Shown here: positions 53,173 through 62,480 of the stretch, piece by piece
Layout: each line of letters opens with the position of its first letter
How positions within the stretch are numbered: position 1 is the first letter of the stretch
Origin: Streptomyces atratus
Lineage (GTDB): Bacteria > Actinomycetota > Actinomycetes > Streptomycetales > Streptomycetaceae
Reading direction: 5' to 3'
Assembly (NCBI RefSeq): GCF_014648655.1
Contig: NZ_BMRN01000037.1
Location: forward strand, 1-64,000
DNA: 64,000 nt
Position numbers and translations under genes: made by a program
The notes under the pieces: generated by a model
Seen by the model: the letters and a program-made list of their open reading frames with translations, nothing else
Database searches by the model: none
Told to the model about the DNA's origin: nothing

Positions 53173-53748
53173 ATGGGTGTGACCCTGGCCAAGGGCGGCA
53201 ACGTCTCCTTGTCGAAGGAGGCGCCCGGCCTGACCGCAGTGACGGTCGGCCTGGGCTGGGACGTTCGGACGACGACGGGGGCGGATCACGACCTGGACGC
53301 GAGCGCACTGCTGTGCTCGGATGCCGGCAAGGTCCTCTCCGACCTGCACTTCGTCTTCTACAACAACCTGACGAGCCCGGACGGTTCGGTCCAGCACACC
53401 GGCGACAATCTGACCGGTGAGGGCGAGGGCGACGACGAGTCCATCAATGTGGACCTGGCGGCTGTGCCGGCGGATGTCGCGAAGATAGTCTTTCCGGTCT
53501 CCATTCATGACGCGCAGAGCCGCGGTCAGAGCTTCGGCCAAGTCCGTAACGCGTTCATCCGCGTGGTGAACCGGGCGAACGGCGTCGAGCTGGCCCGTTA
53601 CGACCTCAGCGAGGACGCCTCGACCGAAACCGCCATGGTCTTCGGCGAGCTGTACCGGCACGGCGCGGAGTGGAAATTCCGTGCGGTCGGCCAGGGTTAT
53701 GCCTCGGGCCTGGCCGGTATCGCATCCGACTACGGGGTCAATGTCTGA
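53173..53748 (+). CDS. terD: TerD-family stress/tellurite-resistance protein
   Basis: 191 residues: GVTLAKGGNVSLSKEAPGLT, GLGWDVRTTTGADHDLDASA (acidic Ca2+-binding loop), FVFYNNLTSPDGSVQHTGDN, GDDESINVDLAAVPADVAKI and ELYRHGAEWKFRAVGQGYAS. The two Asp-rich loops are those that bind calcium in TerD. Such proteins are widespread in Streptomyces and linked to stress and development. GGAGGAAG before ATG at 53173; terminated by a strong hairpin. Confidence 0.93.
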   Translation: MGVTLAKGGNVSLSKEAPGLTAVTVGLGWDVRTTTGADHDLDASALLCSDAGKVLSDLHFVFYNNLTSPDGSVQHTGDNLTGEGEGDDESINVDLAAVPADVAKIVFPVSIHDAQSRGQSFGQVRNAFIRVVNRANGVELARYDLSEDASTETAMVFGELYRHGAEWKFRAVGQGYASGLAGIASDYGVNV

Positions 53749-53777
53749 CCCCGAGGCACCGTAGGTTCGACGAGCAC

Positions 53778-53817
53778 GGCCTCTCTCCCCTCCCTCCGCC
53801 GGGCGAGGAGAGAGGCC
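53778..53817. terminator. Bidirectional terminator
   Basis: Exact 11-bp inverted repeat GGCCTCTCTCC / GGAGAGAGGCC, 29 bases after the terD stop and 42 before the DUF742 gene end, serving both convergent genes. Confidence 0.8.
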
Positions 53818-53859
53818 CGCCTGCTCCGCGTACGGCCCGACCGCGACACCGAAGTACCC

Positions 53860-54294
53860 CTACAGAGCCCGCAAACCGTTGATCACCTCACGAAGAATGT
53901 GTTCGTCCGGCAGCTGTGCGGGCGGTACAGGGCGGGTCACGCGTACGTAGCCGGCTTCGAGCAGATCGCCGAGGAGTACGCGTACGACTCCGACCGGAAG
54001 GTCGGCATCGGCGGAGAGCTCCGCGACGGACTGGGTCTCCGACCGGCAGAGGGTGAGCAGGGTCCGGTGTTCGGGACCGAGCAGGGATTCCTCGGAGCCG
54101 TCCGGTGCGTTGTCGTCGAAGGTGACGAGTGCGATCACATCGAACTGCACGCCGGTGGGGCCCGGTTCGGTCCGGCCGCCCGTCACGGCGTAGGGGCGGA
54201 CCAGCGGGCCGGCATCGGCGTCGTACCACTGGCTGCCCGGACGTGTGTGTGGGCCTGAGGTCCGCGGGATGCCTCCCGGGCCCTCCTCGGTCAT
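53860..54294 (-). CDS. cvnC: DUF742-family conservon protein
   Basis: 144 residues: SQWYDADAGPLVRPYAVTGG (the DUF742 opening), EHRTLLTLCRSETQSVAELS, ADLPVGVVRVLLGDLLEAGY, VRVTRPVPPAQLPDEHILRE, a winged-helix-like domain. CvnC proteins form part of the conservon membrane complex. Third gene after kinase and roadblock, 22 bases downstream of the latter. A fourth gene (cvnD) expected next is absent; the convergent terD lies there instead. ATG at 54294 chosen. Confidence 0.9.
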   Translation of the reverse strand: MTEEGPGGIPRTSGPHTRPGSQWYDADAGPLVRPYAVTGGRTEPGPTGVQFDVIALVTFDDNAPDGSEESLLGPEHRTLLTLCRSETQSVAELSADADLPVGVVRVLLGDLLEAGYVRVTRPVPPAQLPDEHILREVINGLRAL

Positions 54295-54316
54295 GGGCAC
54301 GGCTGTCTCCGTCCTC

Positions 54317-54754
54317 TCAGCCGACAGCCGACGGAGGTGCGGCGAACCGCGGCGGGGTACGCAGATGCTCACCCACCCGTTTGACGAGCCGGGCCATCTC
54401 GTAGGCGACCAGTCCGATGTCGGCGAAGGCCGTGCTGAGAACGGCAAGGCACGACCCATCGCCCGCTGCCGCGACGAACAGAAAGCCCTCGTCCATCTCG
54501 ACCATGGTCTGGCGTACGTTCCCCGCCCGGAAATGGCGTCCCGCGCCCTTGGCCAGGCTGTGGAATCCGGAGGCCACGGCAGCCAGATGCTCGGCGTCCT
54601 CGCGGCTGAGGGCACTGGAGGCACCCACCGCGAGGCCGTCGCCGGAAAGCACGACGGTGTGGCGGACCTCGCCGACCCGTGCCACCAGATCGTCCAGCAG
54701 CCAGTCGAGTTCGCCCGAGGTGTGGCGTACCCCGGTCCTCTCGTTCGCGATCAT
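54317..54754 (-). CDS. cvnB: Roadblock/LC7 conservon protein
   Basis: 145 residues: SGELDWLLDDLVARVGEVRH, LSGDGLAVGASSALSREDAE, GRHFRAGNVRQTMVEMDEGF and GSCLAVLSTAFADIGLVAYE. CvnB regulators act on the CvnD GTPase. It overlaps the kinase end by 4 bp (ATGA) on the minus strand, so it is translationally coupled to it. Confidence 0.92.
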   Translation of the reverse strand: MIANERTGVRHTSGELDWLLDDLVARVGEVRHTVVLSGDGLAVGASSALSREDAEHLAAVASGFHSLAKGAGRHFRAGNVRQTMVEMDEGFLFVAAAGDGSCLAVLSTAFADIGLVAYEMARLVKRVGEHLRTPPRFAAPPSAVG

Positions 54755-57297
54755 GCATGGTCTCCTTCGCTGCCTGGACGGGGGTAGGTGGTGTCCGGGC
54801 GGGGCAACGATGTGCCGCCGCCGCGCACCCAGCCATTGCGGTAAGCGGTCATGCGGTCCCGGGCCTGCTCGGGGGTGCGCTCCGGGGGGCGACCCTTGTC
54901 GTTCGGGTCGCCGTGTGGCTCGTCGGGACGGGGCTCCTCGCGCAATTGCGGAACGAGGCTGGCCTGCCGCACACGGCGCGGCAGCGTGCCGTCGTCGGGC
55001 TGCTCCTCCGAGTGGACCTCCCCCTTGTGCTCGTCCGTTCCGCCCGGACGCCCGCGCAGCGAGGTGACCGCGGCAGCGGGCTGCGTGCGGGACTCGAGCG
55101 CGGGTACCGGTACCGGCGCCGGGAAGGCAGTGGTCCGCGGTCGCACCGCACGGGAGCCGGGTACGGGTCCGAAAGAGGGGCGGTCCCGGTCGTCCTGGCG
55201 CTCGACCGAGGCGTTCTCCGGCGCGGCCGGCGCCTCGGCCGCCGGAAGTGCGGTCTGCAGCAGTGCCGTTGGCAGCAGAACCACCGCAGTCGTCCCGCCG
55301 TACGCCGAGGTGCGCAGCTGAACCTTGATGTGGTGACGTACGGAGAGCCGGCTGACGACGAAGAGGCCGAGTCGGTCGCTGTCGAAGAGGTCGAGTGCCT
55401 CCGCCTGTTCGATGCGCCGGTTCGCCTCGCCGAGGAGTTCGTTGCCCATGCCCAGGCCGCGGTCCTCGATCTCCAGGGCGTAGCCGTTGCCCACGGGCTC
55501 GCCGCTGATGCGCACCTTGGTGTGGGGCGGTGAGAACTGTGCGGCGTTCTCGATGAGCTCGGCCAGCAGGTGGGTGAGGTCGGCGACGGCTGTGCCCTTC
55601 ACCGCGGCGTCGGGCAGTTGCCGTACCTCCACGCGGGCGTAGTCCTCGATCTCGGAGACGGCGGCGCGTACGACGTTGGTCAGCGGTACGGGCATCCGCC
55701 AGGCCCGTCCCGGCGCCGCCCCGGACAGGATGATCAGGCTCTCGGCGTGCCGTCGCATCCGGGTGGTGAGGTGGTCGAGCCGGAAGAGATCGCTCAGCTC
55801 GTCTGGGTCGTCGGCGCGGCGTTCCATGCTGTCGAGGAGGTTGAGCTGGCGGTGGACCAGCACCTGGCTGCGCCGGGCGAGGTTGACGAAGACTCCGGAG
55901 ATGCCGTCGGCGAGTTCGGCCCGTTCGACGGCGGCGCTGAGGGCTGCCCGGTGCACTGTGCCGAGTGCCTCGCCGACCTGGCCGATCTCGTCATGGGCGG
56001 CCGGGCCCTGCGGGGCCTCGGCCCCGATGTCGAGTTCCTCGCCCGCACGTAGCCGTTGCATGGCGCGGGGCAGTTTGCGGCGGGCGATCTCCAGGGCGCT
56101 GTTGCGGAGACTGACGAGTTCGACGACGAGTCCGCGGCCGATGCGCACGGAGATCACCAGTGAGGCGGCGACGGCGATGCAGCCGAAAAGGACTGCGGCT
56201 CCGGACGGGCTGAACAGTCCTCGGGCGAGCGGATTCGCCCGGCCGGCGGCGCGTTGGCCGGCGGTGGTGTCGATGGTGCGCAGCTCGCTCCGTACGCGGT
56301 CCGCTGCTCGTTCCCAGTCGGTGGCGGGCACTGCCTGCGCGGCATCGCGACCGGCGGGCGCGGCAAGCACCTTGTCCTCGGCGGCCTGGATCTGGCGGTA
56401 GACGTCCCCGGCGGTGAACCTCTGCCAGGCCGCCCGCTCGGTGGCGGGCAGATCTGCACCCGCGGTCTCCGTGAAGCTCCTTCGGGAATTCACCGCTCCG
56501 GTGAACAGGCGCAGTTGGCCGCCCTTGAGCGTTCCGGTGCGAGCGGCCGTGGCCAGCAGGGCGTCCTCGCGGGCCAGCATCTCGTCGGCGTGGGAGAGTT
56601 CGAGCAGGACTCGGGCGTCCGAGCCGAGTGCGTCGTCCTGGATTCCGGTGAGGGCGCCGCAGACGCCGAAGGCCGCGGAGACGGCCGCGGTGTACTGGTC
56701 GTACACGGCGTCGTCGCCCGCATCGCTCCTGTCGGCGCGCAGTCGGTGGGTGAGGTCCAGGAACCGGTCGAGCCGGTCGGCGACGGTGGGCGGGAGGTTG
56801 CCGGTCTCGGCGATGGTGTGGCCGCTGTCGAGGCGCAGGGCTGCGAGCGCGATGTCGGTGTGCTTGGTCTGGCGCTCCAGTGCGGCTGCCTGGGCGCTGC
56901 TGGGGGCCGCGGACTGGAGCATGGCCGCCCGGCGCTCGCTCTGGAGTGCCGCGACAGCGGTGGCCATGGGGGCCCGGACCTCGTCGTCGACCTGCTGCAG
57001 CTGGCGCAGCCGTGCCACGTCCTGGGCGGTGGTGACCGTGGCGAAACCCCACAGGGCGAGCAGCGAGACGACCGGCACCATCAGCAGCGAGATGATCTTC
57101 GCGCGTACGGTCCTGGGACGCAGCGTCCACCGTCCGCGCGGCGCGGATGTGTCGTGTGTCAGCAGCGGCCTCGCGTCGTGTTCGGTGCTCTCGTCGGCCG
57201 GCGGGCCCGCGTGCGCGCGGCGTCCACGCGTCGGTGCGGCGGTGGGCCGGGGGGTCGCCGTCGCGCCGGTTTCCGGGGTCGTGCGGGGTGGGCGCAT
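54751..57297 (-). CDS. cvnA: Conservon sensor histidine kinase-like protein
   Basis: 848 residues. A basic Pro-rich start, membrane helix (IISLLMVPVVSLLALWGFAT), extracellular nitrate-sensor-like (NIT) domain (about 95-370), second helix (GAAVLFGCIAVAASLVISVR), cytoplasmic linker, then a HATPase domain near residues 555-680 (LLAELIENAAQFSPPHTKVR, EIEDRGLGMG, GLFVVSRLSVRHHIKV), and a long Pro/Arg-rich C-terminal tail. CvnA proteins are kinase-like membrane sensors. ATG at 57297 follows GAGGAGG at short spacing; a longer frame starting at 57396 is less likely. Confidence 0.9.
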   Translation of the reverse strand: MRPPRTTPETGATATPRPTAAPTRGRRAHAGPPADESTEHDARPLLTHDTSAPRGRWTLRPRTVRAKIISLLMVPVVSLLALWGFATVTTAQDVARLRQLQQVDDEVRAPMATAVAALQSERRAAMLQSAAPSSAQAAALERQTKHTDIALAALRLDSGHTIAETGNLPPTVADRLDRFLDLTHRLRADRSDAGDDAVYDQYTAAVSAAFGVCGALTGIQDDALGSDARVLLELSHADEMLAREDALLATAARTGTLKGGQLRLFTGAVNSRRSFTETAGADLPATERAAWQRFTAGDVYRQIQAAEDKVLAAPAGRDAAQAVPATDWERAADRVRSELRTIDTTAGQRAAGRANPLARGLFSPSGAAVLFGCIAVAASLVISVRIGRGLVVELVSLRNSALEIARRKLPRAMQRLRAGEELDIGAEAPQGPAAHDEIGQVGEALGTVHRAALSAAVERAELADGISGVFVNLARRSQVLVHRQLNLLDSMERRADDPDELSDLFRLDHLTTRMRRHAESLIILSGAAPGRAWRMPVPLTNVVRAAVSEIEDYARVEVRQLPDAAVKGTAVADLTHLLAELIENAAQFSPPHTKVRISGEPVGNGYALEIEDRGLGMGNELLGEANRRIEQAEALDLFDSDRLGLFVVSRLSVRHHIKVQLRTSAYGGTTAVVLLPTALLQTALPAAEAPAAPENASVERQDDRDRPSFGPVPGSRAVRPRTTAFPAPVPVPALESRTQPAAAVTSLRGRPGGTDEHKGEVHSEEQPDDGTLPRRVRQASLVPQLREEPRPDEPHGDPNDKGRPPERTPEQARDRMTAYRNGWVRGGGTSLPRPDTTYPRPGSEGDHA

Positions 57298-57361
57298 GGC
57301 CTCCTCGTTCCGGGTGTGGAGCTGGGTGTGTCGCAGGTGCCGGTCGGCCGGGTGCAGGGCG

Positions 57362-58240
57362 TCAGGGCGTGGTGGCCGGCGATACGTCGTGGTCACTCAC
57401 GTCGCCACGTCGTGCCCGGAAGACGGCCCCGCGCTCGGTGAATCCGTGTTCTGTGGCTGCGGATGAGTCCGTTTCGGTGGGTCCTTGTGCGCGTTCGGCG
57501 AAGACGTAGGCGGCGCGTTCCCTGGCCGTCGGGGAGAGCGCCACGAACGCCGAGGTAAGGAAGAGGTAGGAGCCCAGGCCGACGGCCAGGGGAAAGATGA
57601 ACTGCATGGTCGTGGCCCCGGAAAGTTCCCTTCCGGAGGGCGCGACGTGCACGGAGACCGCCAGCATTCCGGTGTAGTGCATGCTGCTGACCGCCGCCCC
57701 CATGACGAGGGAAGCCAGCGCGACGGCTCGGGGTGACTTGATGTTGAGCGCCGCCCACAGCGCCGCCGTGGCGGCCACGACAGCGATGGCGACCGAGAGT
57801 GCGACCCGCAGCGGGTCGTAGTGGATCGTGCCGTGCAGACGGAGTGCCGCCATGCCGAGGTAGTGCATGCTGGCGACGCCGAGTCCGGTGGCGAACCCGC
57901 CGAGCAGCAGCGCCCTGGTCCGGTCGCGGCTGTAGCCGACGGCAAAGACACCGCCGCCGACCACCACCATGGCGCCGAGCAGGCTGAGCAGGGTGAGTGG
58001 CACGTTGTAGCGGATATCGGTGCCGGTCACGCCGAAGCCGAGCATCGCGACGAAGTGCATCGTCCAGATGCCCGAGCCGATGGCGGATGCGGCCGTGATC
58101 AGCCAGTTGCGGCGCGAACGGCCGGTTGTGTCGAGTGCCCGCACGGTGCAGCTCAGTCCGAGTGCCGCGCCGATGCATGCCATCGCGTACGACAGCGCAG
58201 GTGTCAGCCAGCCGAAGGTGGCGTGGTCCAGGTGTCCCAT
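57362..58240 (-). CDS. MHYT-domain integral membrane sensor
   Basis: 292 residues, about seven membrane helices with three MHYT-type motifs: TMHFVAMLGFGVTG (MHFVAM), SMHYLGMAALRL (MHYLGM) and SMHYTGMLAVSV (MHYTGM). The His and Met residues of these repeats are thought to bind copper and sense diatomic gases. The cytoplasmic tail is short and basic, with no output domain, so it probably signals through the neighbouring conservon kinase gene, which starts 64 bases downstream. Confidence 0.9.
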   Translation of the reverse strand: MGHLDHATFGWLTPALSYAMACIGAALGLSCTVRALDTTGRSRRNWLITAASAIGSGIWTMHFVAMLGFGVTGTDIRYNVPLTLLSLLGAMVVVGGGVFAVGYSRDRTRALLLGGFATGLGVASMHYLGMAALRLHGTIHYDPLRVALSVAIAVVAATAALWAALNIKSPRAVALASLVMGAAVSSMHYTGMLAVSVHVAPSGRELSGATTMQFIFPLAVGLGSYLFLTSAFVALSPTARERAAYVFAERAQGPTETDSSAATEHGFTERGAVFRARRGDVSDHDVSPATTP

Positions 58241-58411
58241 GGATCGGGGACGCTAGTAGCGATGGGGGCACGTGCCAGGGGCGCATTTCGAAAGCTGCTG
58301 AAATATGACAGAGAGATGTTCCCGAACGATCACGCAGTGCTCGAACATGCACCCCATTTCCCGATGTTTCGCTCTGTTTCGCTCCTGTAGCAACTACGCG
58401 ATCATGTCCGT

Positions 58412-59011
58412 ATGGCCGATGACCACACACACGTCCAAAACTTTTTCACGGCCCGCGCTGCGGACTGGGACAGCCGGTTCCCCGACGACGGGCCCGCCTA
58501 CGCCGCCGCCGTCGACTCCCTCGCACTGGACCCCGGTGACGTGGTATTGGACGCCGGCTGCGGTACGGGAAGGGCGCTGCCCGCTCTGCGCACGGCCGTG
58601 GGACCGCGGGGCACGGTCCTGGGCGTGGACCTCACGGCGGCGATGCTGGAGTCGGCGGTACGGGCGGGACGCGGCCGGAGCGGAGCGCTGCTCCTCGCGG
58701 ATGTCACCCGCCTGCCCCTGAGGCCGCAGTCGCTCGACGCGGTGTTCGCGGCTGGGCTGATCTCCCATCTCTCGCGTCCCGGAACGGACTTGGCAGAGTT
58801 GGCGCGGGTGGTGCGGCCGGGCGGGCAGCTGGCCCTCTTCCACCCCATCGGTCGAGCCGCCCTGGCCGCGCGCCACGGCCGCCGGATCACGGACGACGAC
58901 CTGCGTGCCGAGCACAACCTCCGCCCGCTGCTGACGCATTCGGGCTGGCGGCTCAAGTCGTACACGGATGAGGACGACCGGTTCCTCGCCCTTGCCGTAC
59001 GGACGCTCTGA
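58412..59011 (+). CDS. SAM-dependent methyltransferase
   Basis: 199 residues of class I Rossmann type: FFTARAADWDSRFPDDGPAY, motif I DVVLDAGCGTGRALPALRTA, motif II VLGVDLTAAMLESA, then LLLADVTRLPLRPQSLDAVF and LAELARVVRPGGQLALFHPI. Substrate unknown; the small size and ubiquinone/menaquinone-methylase-like order suggest a small-molecule target. It stands alone on the plus strand, diverging from the MHYT gene. Confidence 0.88.
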   Translation: MADDHTHVQNFFTARAADWDSRFPDDGPAYAAAVDSLALDPGDVVLDAGCGTGRALPALRTAVGPRGTVLGVDLTAAMLESAVRAGRGRSGALLLADVTRLPLRPQSLDAVFAAGLISHLSRPGTDLAELARVVRPGGQLALFHPIGRAALAARHGRRITDDDLRAEHNLRPLLTHSGWRLKSYTDEDDRFLALAVRTL

Positions 59012-59035
59012 CCTGCGAGCGCTCCCCACTCCTGC

Positions 59036-59938
59036 TCACTCGGCCGCAGCACCAGGGCGTCGCTCGTGCGGGACCGGACAACCGCGGATGCCCGAGGTGG
59101 GGAACGTACCGAGCTCGGAAACCTCGTAGCCGTCCGGGTAGCCCTTGATCTCCGGGTTCTGCCGGGCGAAGTGCGGGGTGGTGCGAGGCGGCAGCAGTCG
59201 CACGGCCCGTGCCCTCAGGCGCAGGGCGCCATGGGTGAGGTGCCGGGTCACGGAGCCCGGGCGTTCGTAGCGGAATGTCCGCAGCAGCGAATCATCGAGC
59301 AGCGCCAGGGCGGCCTTCCGCGCGACGGGAGCCAGGGGACGCGGATACCAGGAACCCATCAGGTCCAGCGTGGCGTCGGAGACGCGGCGTCCCCCTTCGT
59401 CCCAGCCGAAGCGCTCGGCCTCGTAGGTGTCGAGGGTGCGCTCGAAGTCCTCGTACGTCTCCGGCAGGTCCTTGATGCCCATATGGGCACCCAGGGTCCG
59501 GTAATAGGCGGCGCACGCCCGGAGTTCATGGTCGGACAGCCGACGCCAGCCGTAGCTGTCCAGCCACCGCTTCGGGGTGACGACGAAGGTGCACAGCACA
59601 TAGCGCATGTCGTCGTTGCTGATGTCGTAGTTGCGGTGCATCTGATTGATCCGGCGGATGGCCGTGCGCCCCGGGTCGCTCTCGAAGCCGTGCTCCACGA
59701 CCGTGTCGAGGAGCAGCGCGGTGTCGTCGTAACGCTTCTGCGCACGGTCCGTCAGTTCGGCTGTCTCCGCGAGAAGTCGGCCGATGCTGGGGACTGCATA
59801 GGTACGATACAGAGCCAGTTCGAGAGCGCGGGCGATGTCCCACGGAAACTCGTAGGTTGCCGTGATCCGGTAGATCCGGAGGAAGTCCCGTTCCGGATCG
59901 AGACGCTGAATCTCCTTCAGCCGGTCGTACCGCTTCAC
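59036..59938 (-). CDS. MpaB/DUF2236-type oxygenase-like protein
   Basis: 300 residues from GTG 59938: KRYDRLKEIQRLDPERDFLR, IYRITATYEFPWDIARALEL, ALYRTYAVPSIGRLLAETAE, INQMHRNYDISNDDMRYVLC and HELRACAAYYRTLGAHMGIK, matching the mycophenolate-B-type oxygenase / rubber-oxygenase (DUF2236) family, which bind heme b through a His. It probably oxidises a lipid or terpenoid; real substrates are unknown. Convergent with the methyltransferase gene. The N-terminus differs slightly from relatives, so the start is tentative. Confidence 0.8.
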   Translation of the reverse strand: MKRYDRLKEIQRLDPERDFLRIYRITATYEFPWDIARALELALYRTYAVPSIGRLLAETAELTDRAQKRYDDTALLLDTVVEHGFESDPGRTAIRRINQMHRNYDISNDDMRYVLCTFVVTPKRWLDSYGWRRLSDHELRACAAYYRTLGAHMGIKDLPETYEDFERTLDTYEAERFGWDEGGRRVSDATLDLMGSWYPRPLAPVARKAALALLDDSLLRTFRYERPGSVTRHLTHGALRLRARAVRLLPPRTTPHFARQNPEIKGYPDGYEVSELGTFPTSGIRGCPVPHERRPGAAAE

Positions 59939-60046
59939 CGTGCTGCCCCCATTTCTCGGTCGGAGGTCCAACTCTACGTCGATGGGGAAGACCTCAGTGT
60001 GTACGAGCACGTCATGCGCTCACGGTTCCCCGGAAGGGCGGTCTCC

Positions 60047-60355
60047 ATGATCGACATAATCGGCAGCCTGCGGAAAGTTGTCTCCGCCGACCGGAAGGGC
60101 GCGCGGTCAGCAGCACCCCTCAGGGAAGACCGGCCCAGGCAGCACAATCTGTTCGAGGCGGCAGCCACCTATGTCTCGGCATCCGTGGAGGACGATCAGG
60201 CGCGGATCGACGAGGCGAGCGGCTGGGTGTCGCCCGAGGCGCTCTCCTTCGGTGTCAGCGAGCTGGCCTGCCGGGCCGTCATCGCACTGGCCCGCGAGCG
60301 CGACGAGTCGCCGCAGGCAGTGGCCCGTACGCTGCTCGGCCTGCCCGCCGACTGA
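60047..60355 (+). CDS. Small conserved hypothetical protein
   Basis: 102 residues: MIDIIGSLRKVVSADRKGAR, a polar middle, then EAAATYVSASVEDDQARIDE and GVSELACRAVIALARERDES with QAVARTLLGLPAD. A helical, acidic C-terminal half. No domain recognised. GGAAGG precedes the ATG at 60047. Followed, on the same strand, by the gene at 60497. Confidence 0.65.
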   Translation: MIDIIGSLRKVVSADRKGARSAAPLREDRPRQHNLFEAAATYVSASVEDDQARIDEASGWVSPEALSFGVSELACRAVIALARERDESPQAVARTLLGLPAD

Positions 60356-60496
60356 GGCCCGCCATCCACCGGACCGCGGCCCCACGTCCTCACCTCTGGT
60401 CCGGGACCAAGTCTTCCCTTGTCAGGGCCTCGACGAGCGGGTTACGGACTCGTTAAGGTGCGCCGACGGACAACCGTGACGGACAAGGAGGGTGCC

Positions 60497-61549
60497 GTGG
60501 CCGGGACGAGTGACACAGTCGCCGACGACGACGCACTGTATGTGCTCACCGCGGTGCTGCTGACACCTGCGCAGTTCCCGAGCCTGCTCGGTGACGACTA
60601 CCCCGCCGCGTGTGCGGCGCTCACCCTCGAACCGTACGACGAGGGATACGGGCTGGTCCTCGGCCAGGACGGCAGTGGTGCGCGCTGGACCGTCGTCGTC
60701 GAGGACGTGTCGCTGGTCGCTGTCGCGATCGCGGCCTGGGACTGCGGAATGGAGTACGACCTCTCCCCCGACGACCGTTCGGTGGTCTGCTCGCTGCCCG
60801 GCTGGCCGCTCGCGGTGGGGGTCGCCGCGCCGGGAGTGGCCGCCCCGCACGATCCGCTGCCGGAGCCGGAGGCCGAGGGCACCGATCCGGCGCCGCTGGC
60901 CCCGCCCGACACGGAGTCGTGGGGGCCGGCCCAGCGGCGCATGGGTGCGGACGAGATAGCGCACCAGTGGGTGGCTTGGCGCGAGCAGATCGACGACGAG
61001 ACGGCCTTCATCACTCCGGGCGGGGCAGACGGCGCCGGGGGCAAGGACGGCGATGACGTCGACGCCGAGGAGGACAGTGCCGACGCCGATGCCGGGCCTG
61101 AGGGCGAGGACCAGGACGACGAGCTCAACGCTGCGGCCAAGGTCGAACCCAAGGCTGAGGTAGACGTCGAGGCCGACTCTGCGGCCGGAGGCGCGGGCAA
61201 GGCCGACACTGGAGCCGAGGCCGAGAGCGACGGGTCCGACGCCACCGCCGAGAACCCCGCGAAGGAGACACCGTCCGGCGTGCACCCCGGTGTGAGGCGG
61301 GCGCTCGCGGAGGCGCGCGCCTATGTGGACACCCCGCCGCCGCCCGGCCGCGTCCGGTCCTCCTTCGCCACGGGCGACGCCCGAATGCTGCGCGCCGACG
61401 GGCCCGGCTGGTCGCTGGTCGCCAGGACCGACGACATCGCCTTCATCCTGCTGGACGAGGAACCGGGCGAGGTGCTGCCGGTCGGGCGCGGCACGCGACT
61501 GCCCGGCCTGTTGAAGGCACTGGACGCGCTCGCAGTACGGCCTGGCTGA
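60497..61549 (+). CDS. Hypothetical protein with acidic middle region
   Basis: 350 residues. The N-terminal part (LYVLTAVLLTPAQFPSLLGD, ARWTVVVEDVSLVAVAIAAW) and C-terminal part (GVHPGVRRALAEARAYVDTP, GPGWSLVARTDDIAFILLDE) look folded; between them lies a stretch very rich in Asp, Glu, Ala and Gly (GDDVDAEEDSADADAGPEGE). GTG at 60497 has GGAGG five bases upstream; a GTG further up has no good site. No named family recognised. Confidence 0.7.
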   Translation: MAGTSDTVADDDALYVLTAVLLTPAQFPSLLGDDYPAACAALTLEPYDEGYGLVLGQDGSGARWTVVVEDVSLVAVAIAAWDCGMEYDLSPDDRSVVCSLPGWPLAVGVAAPGVAAPHDPLPEPEAEGTDPAPLAPPDTESWGPAQRRMGADEIAHQWVAWREQIDDETAFITPGGADGAGGKDGDDVDAEEDSADADAGPEGEDQDDELNAAAKVEPKAEVDVEADSAAGGAGKADTGAEAESDGSDATAENPAKETPSGVHPGVRRALAEARAYVDTPPPPGRVRSSFATGDARMLRADGPGWSLVARTDDIAFILLDEEPGEVLPVGRGTRLPGLLKALDALAVRPG

Positions 61550-61642
61550 ACGCGGCTGTCGGCACTCGGCAGCAGACCGACGGTCGACTACCGGCCACCC
61601 GACCGAAGTCGCGGTCCGGCCACGTCTCAGACGCGATCCGGA

Positions 61643-62185
61643 CTACACGCGTTCCAGCGCCCGATGCGGCCCGACCGGCAGCTCGACCTCGATCGGGTCG
61701 CCCGGCCGGACGACTCCGCCGACCGTGACGGTGCCCATGATTCCGGCCTTGCGCACGATCCGGCCCGCCTCGTCCCGGCCGACGACCCGCTTGAGGAGCC
61801 CGTCCTGGAAGTTGTCGATCTGCAGGCATGGGTTGCGCAGGCCGGTGACCTCGACCACCGCCTCGTCGCCGAGGTGCAGCAGAGTGCCGATGGGCAGGGC
61901 GAGGAGATCGACACCGCTGGTGGTGACATTCTCTCCGAGATCGCCCGGGGCGACCTCGAATCCGGCTGCCCGCAATTCGCCGAACAGCTCCTCGTGGATG
62001 AGGTGAACCTGGCGCAGATTCGGCTGGGTGGGATCCTGTGCGACGCGGGACCGGTGCTTGACCGTGGCTCCCGCATGCACATCTCCCTCCACGCCGAGCC
62101 CGGCCAGCAGGGTGACACTCGGGCGGTTCGGCTTGGTGAAGGAATACTTCTCGTTACTGCTCACCACGGTCACTGTCCCGCTCAC
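61643..62185 (-). CDS. MOSC-domain protein
   Basis: About 180 residues: SSNEKYSFTKPNRPSVTLLA, LGVEGDVHAGATVKHRSRVA, RQVHLIHEELFGELRAAGFE and VTGLRNPCLQIDNFQDGLLK with the conserved MOSC Cys in NPC. MOSC proteins handle the sulfur of the molybdenum cofactor; YiiM-like members reduce N-hydroxylated bases. Nearby Mo enzymes in this window are 50 kb away, so a direct link is not implied. GTG at 62185 preferred; an ATG at 62209 would add eight residues. Confidence 0.85.
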   Translation of the reverse strand: MSGTVTVVSSNEKYSFTKPNRPSVTLLAGLGVEGDVHAGATVKHRSRVAQDPTQPNLRQVHLIHEELFGELRAAGFEVAPGDLGENVTTSGVDLLALPIGTLLHLGDEAVVEVTGLRNPCLQIDNFQDGLLKRVVGRDEAGRIVRKAGIMGTVTVGGVVRPGDPIEVELPVGPHRALERV

Positions 62186-62213
62186 TGCGGAGCCCCCCTG
62201 TTTCAGCATGTGG

Positions 62214-62396
62214 TCAGCGGCCTATTTCCTTGCGGGTGATCCTGCGGAGCCTGCGTCGCTGACTGGGATCCAGCAACAGATACGCGACCGCCGGAACTCC
62301 GATCAGGACCAGCAGTGACAGCCAGAATCCGATGAACGGCATCAGGATGACTGCCGCAACGACTCCCCCGATGGCGATCTTTGCACTGTTCGACAT
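62214..62396 (-). CDS. Small basic membrane protein
   Basis: 60 residues: MSNSAKIAIGGVVAAVILMP, FIGFWLSLLVLIGVPAVAYL (two membrane passes), then a basic tail LDPSQRRRLRRITRKEIGR. No family recognised. GGAGG precedes ATG at 62396 at good spacing. Upstream of the MOSC gene on the same strand. Confidence 0.7.
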   Translation of the reverse strand: MSNSAKIAIGGVVAAVILMPFIGFWLSLLVLIGVPAVAYLLLDPSQRRRLRRITRKEIGR

Positions 62397-62480
62397 CGTC
62401 CACGCCTCCTTCGCGGCCCGAGGCCGCTCCTGCTGTGAGAACGCCTGTGCCCGCCCATCGGTTCCAGCCGGCCGAAGTCC

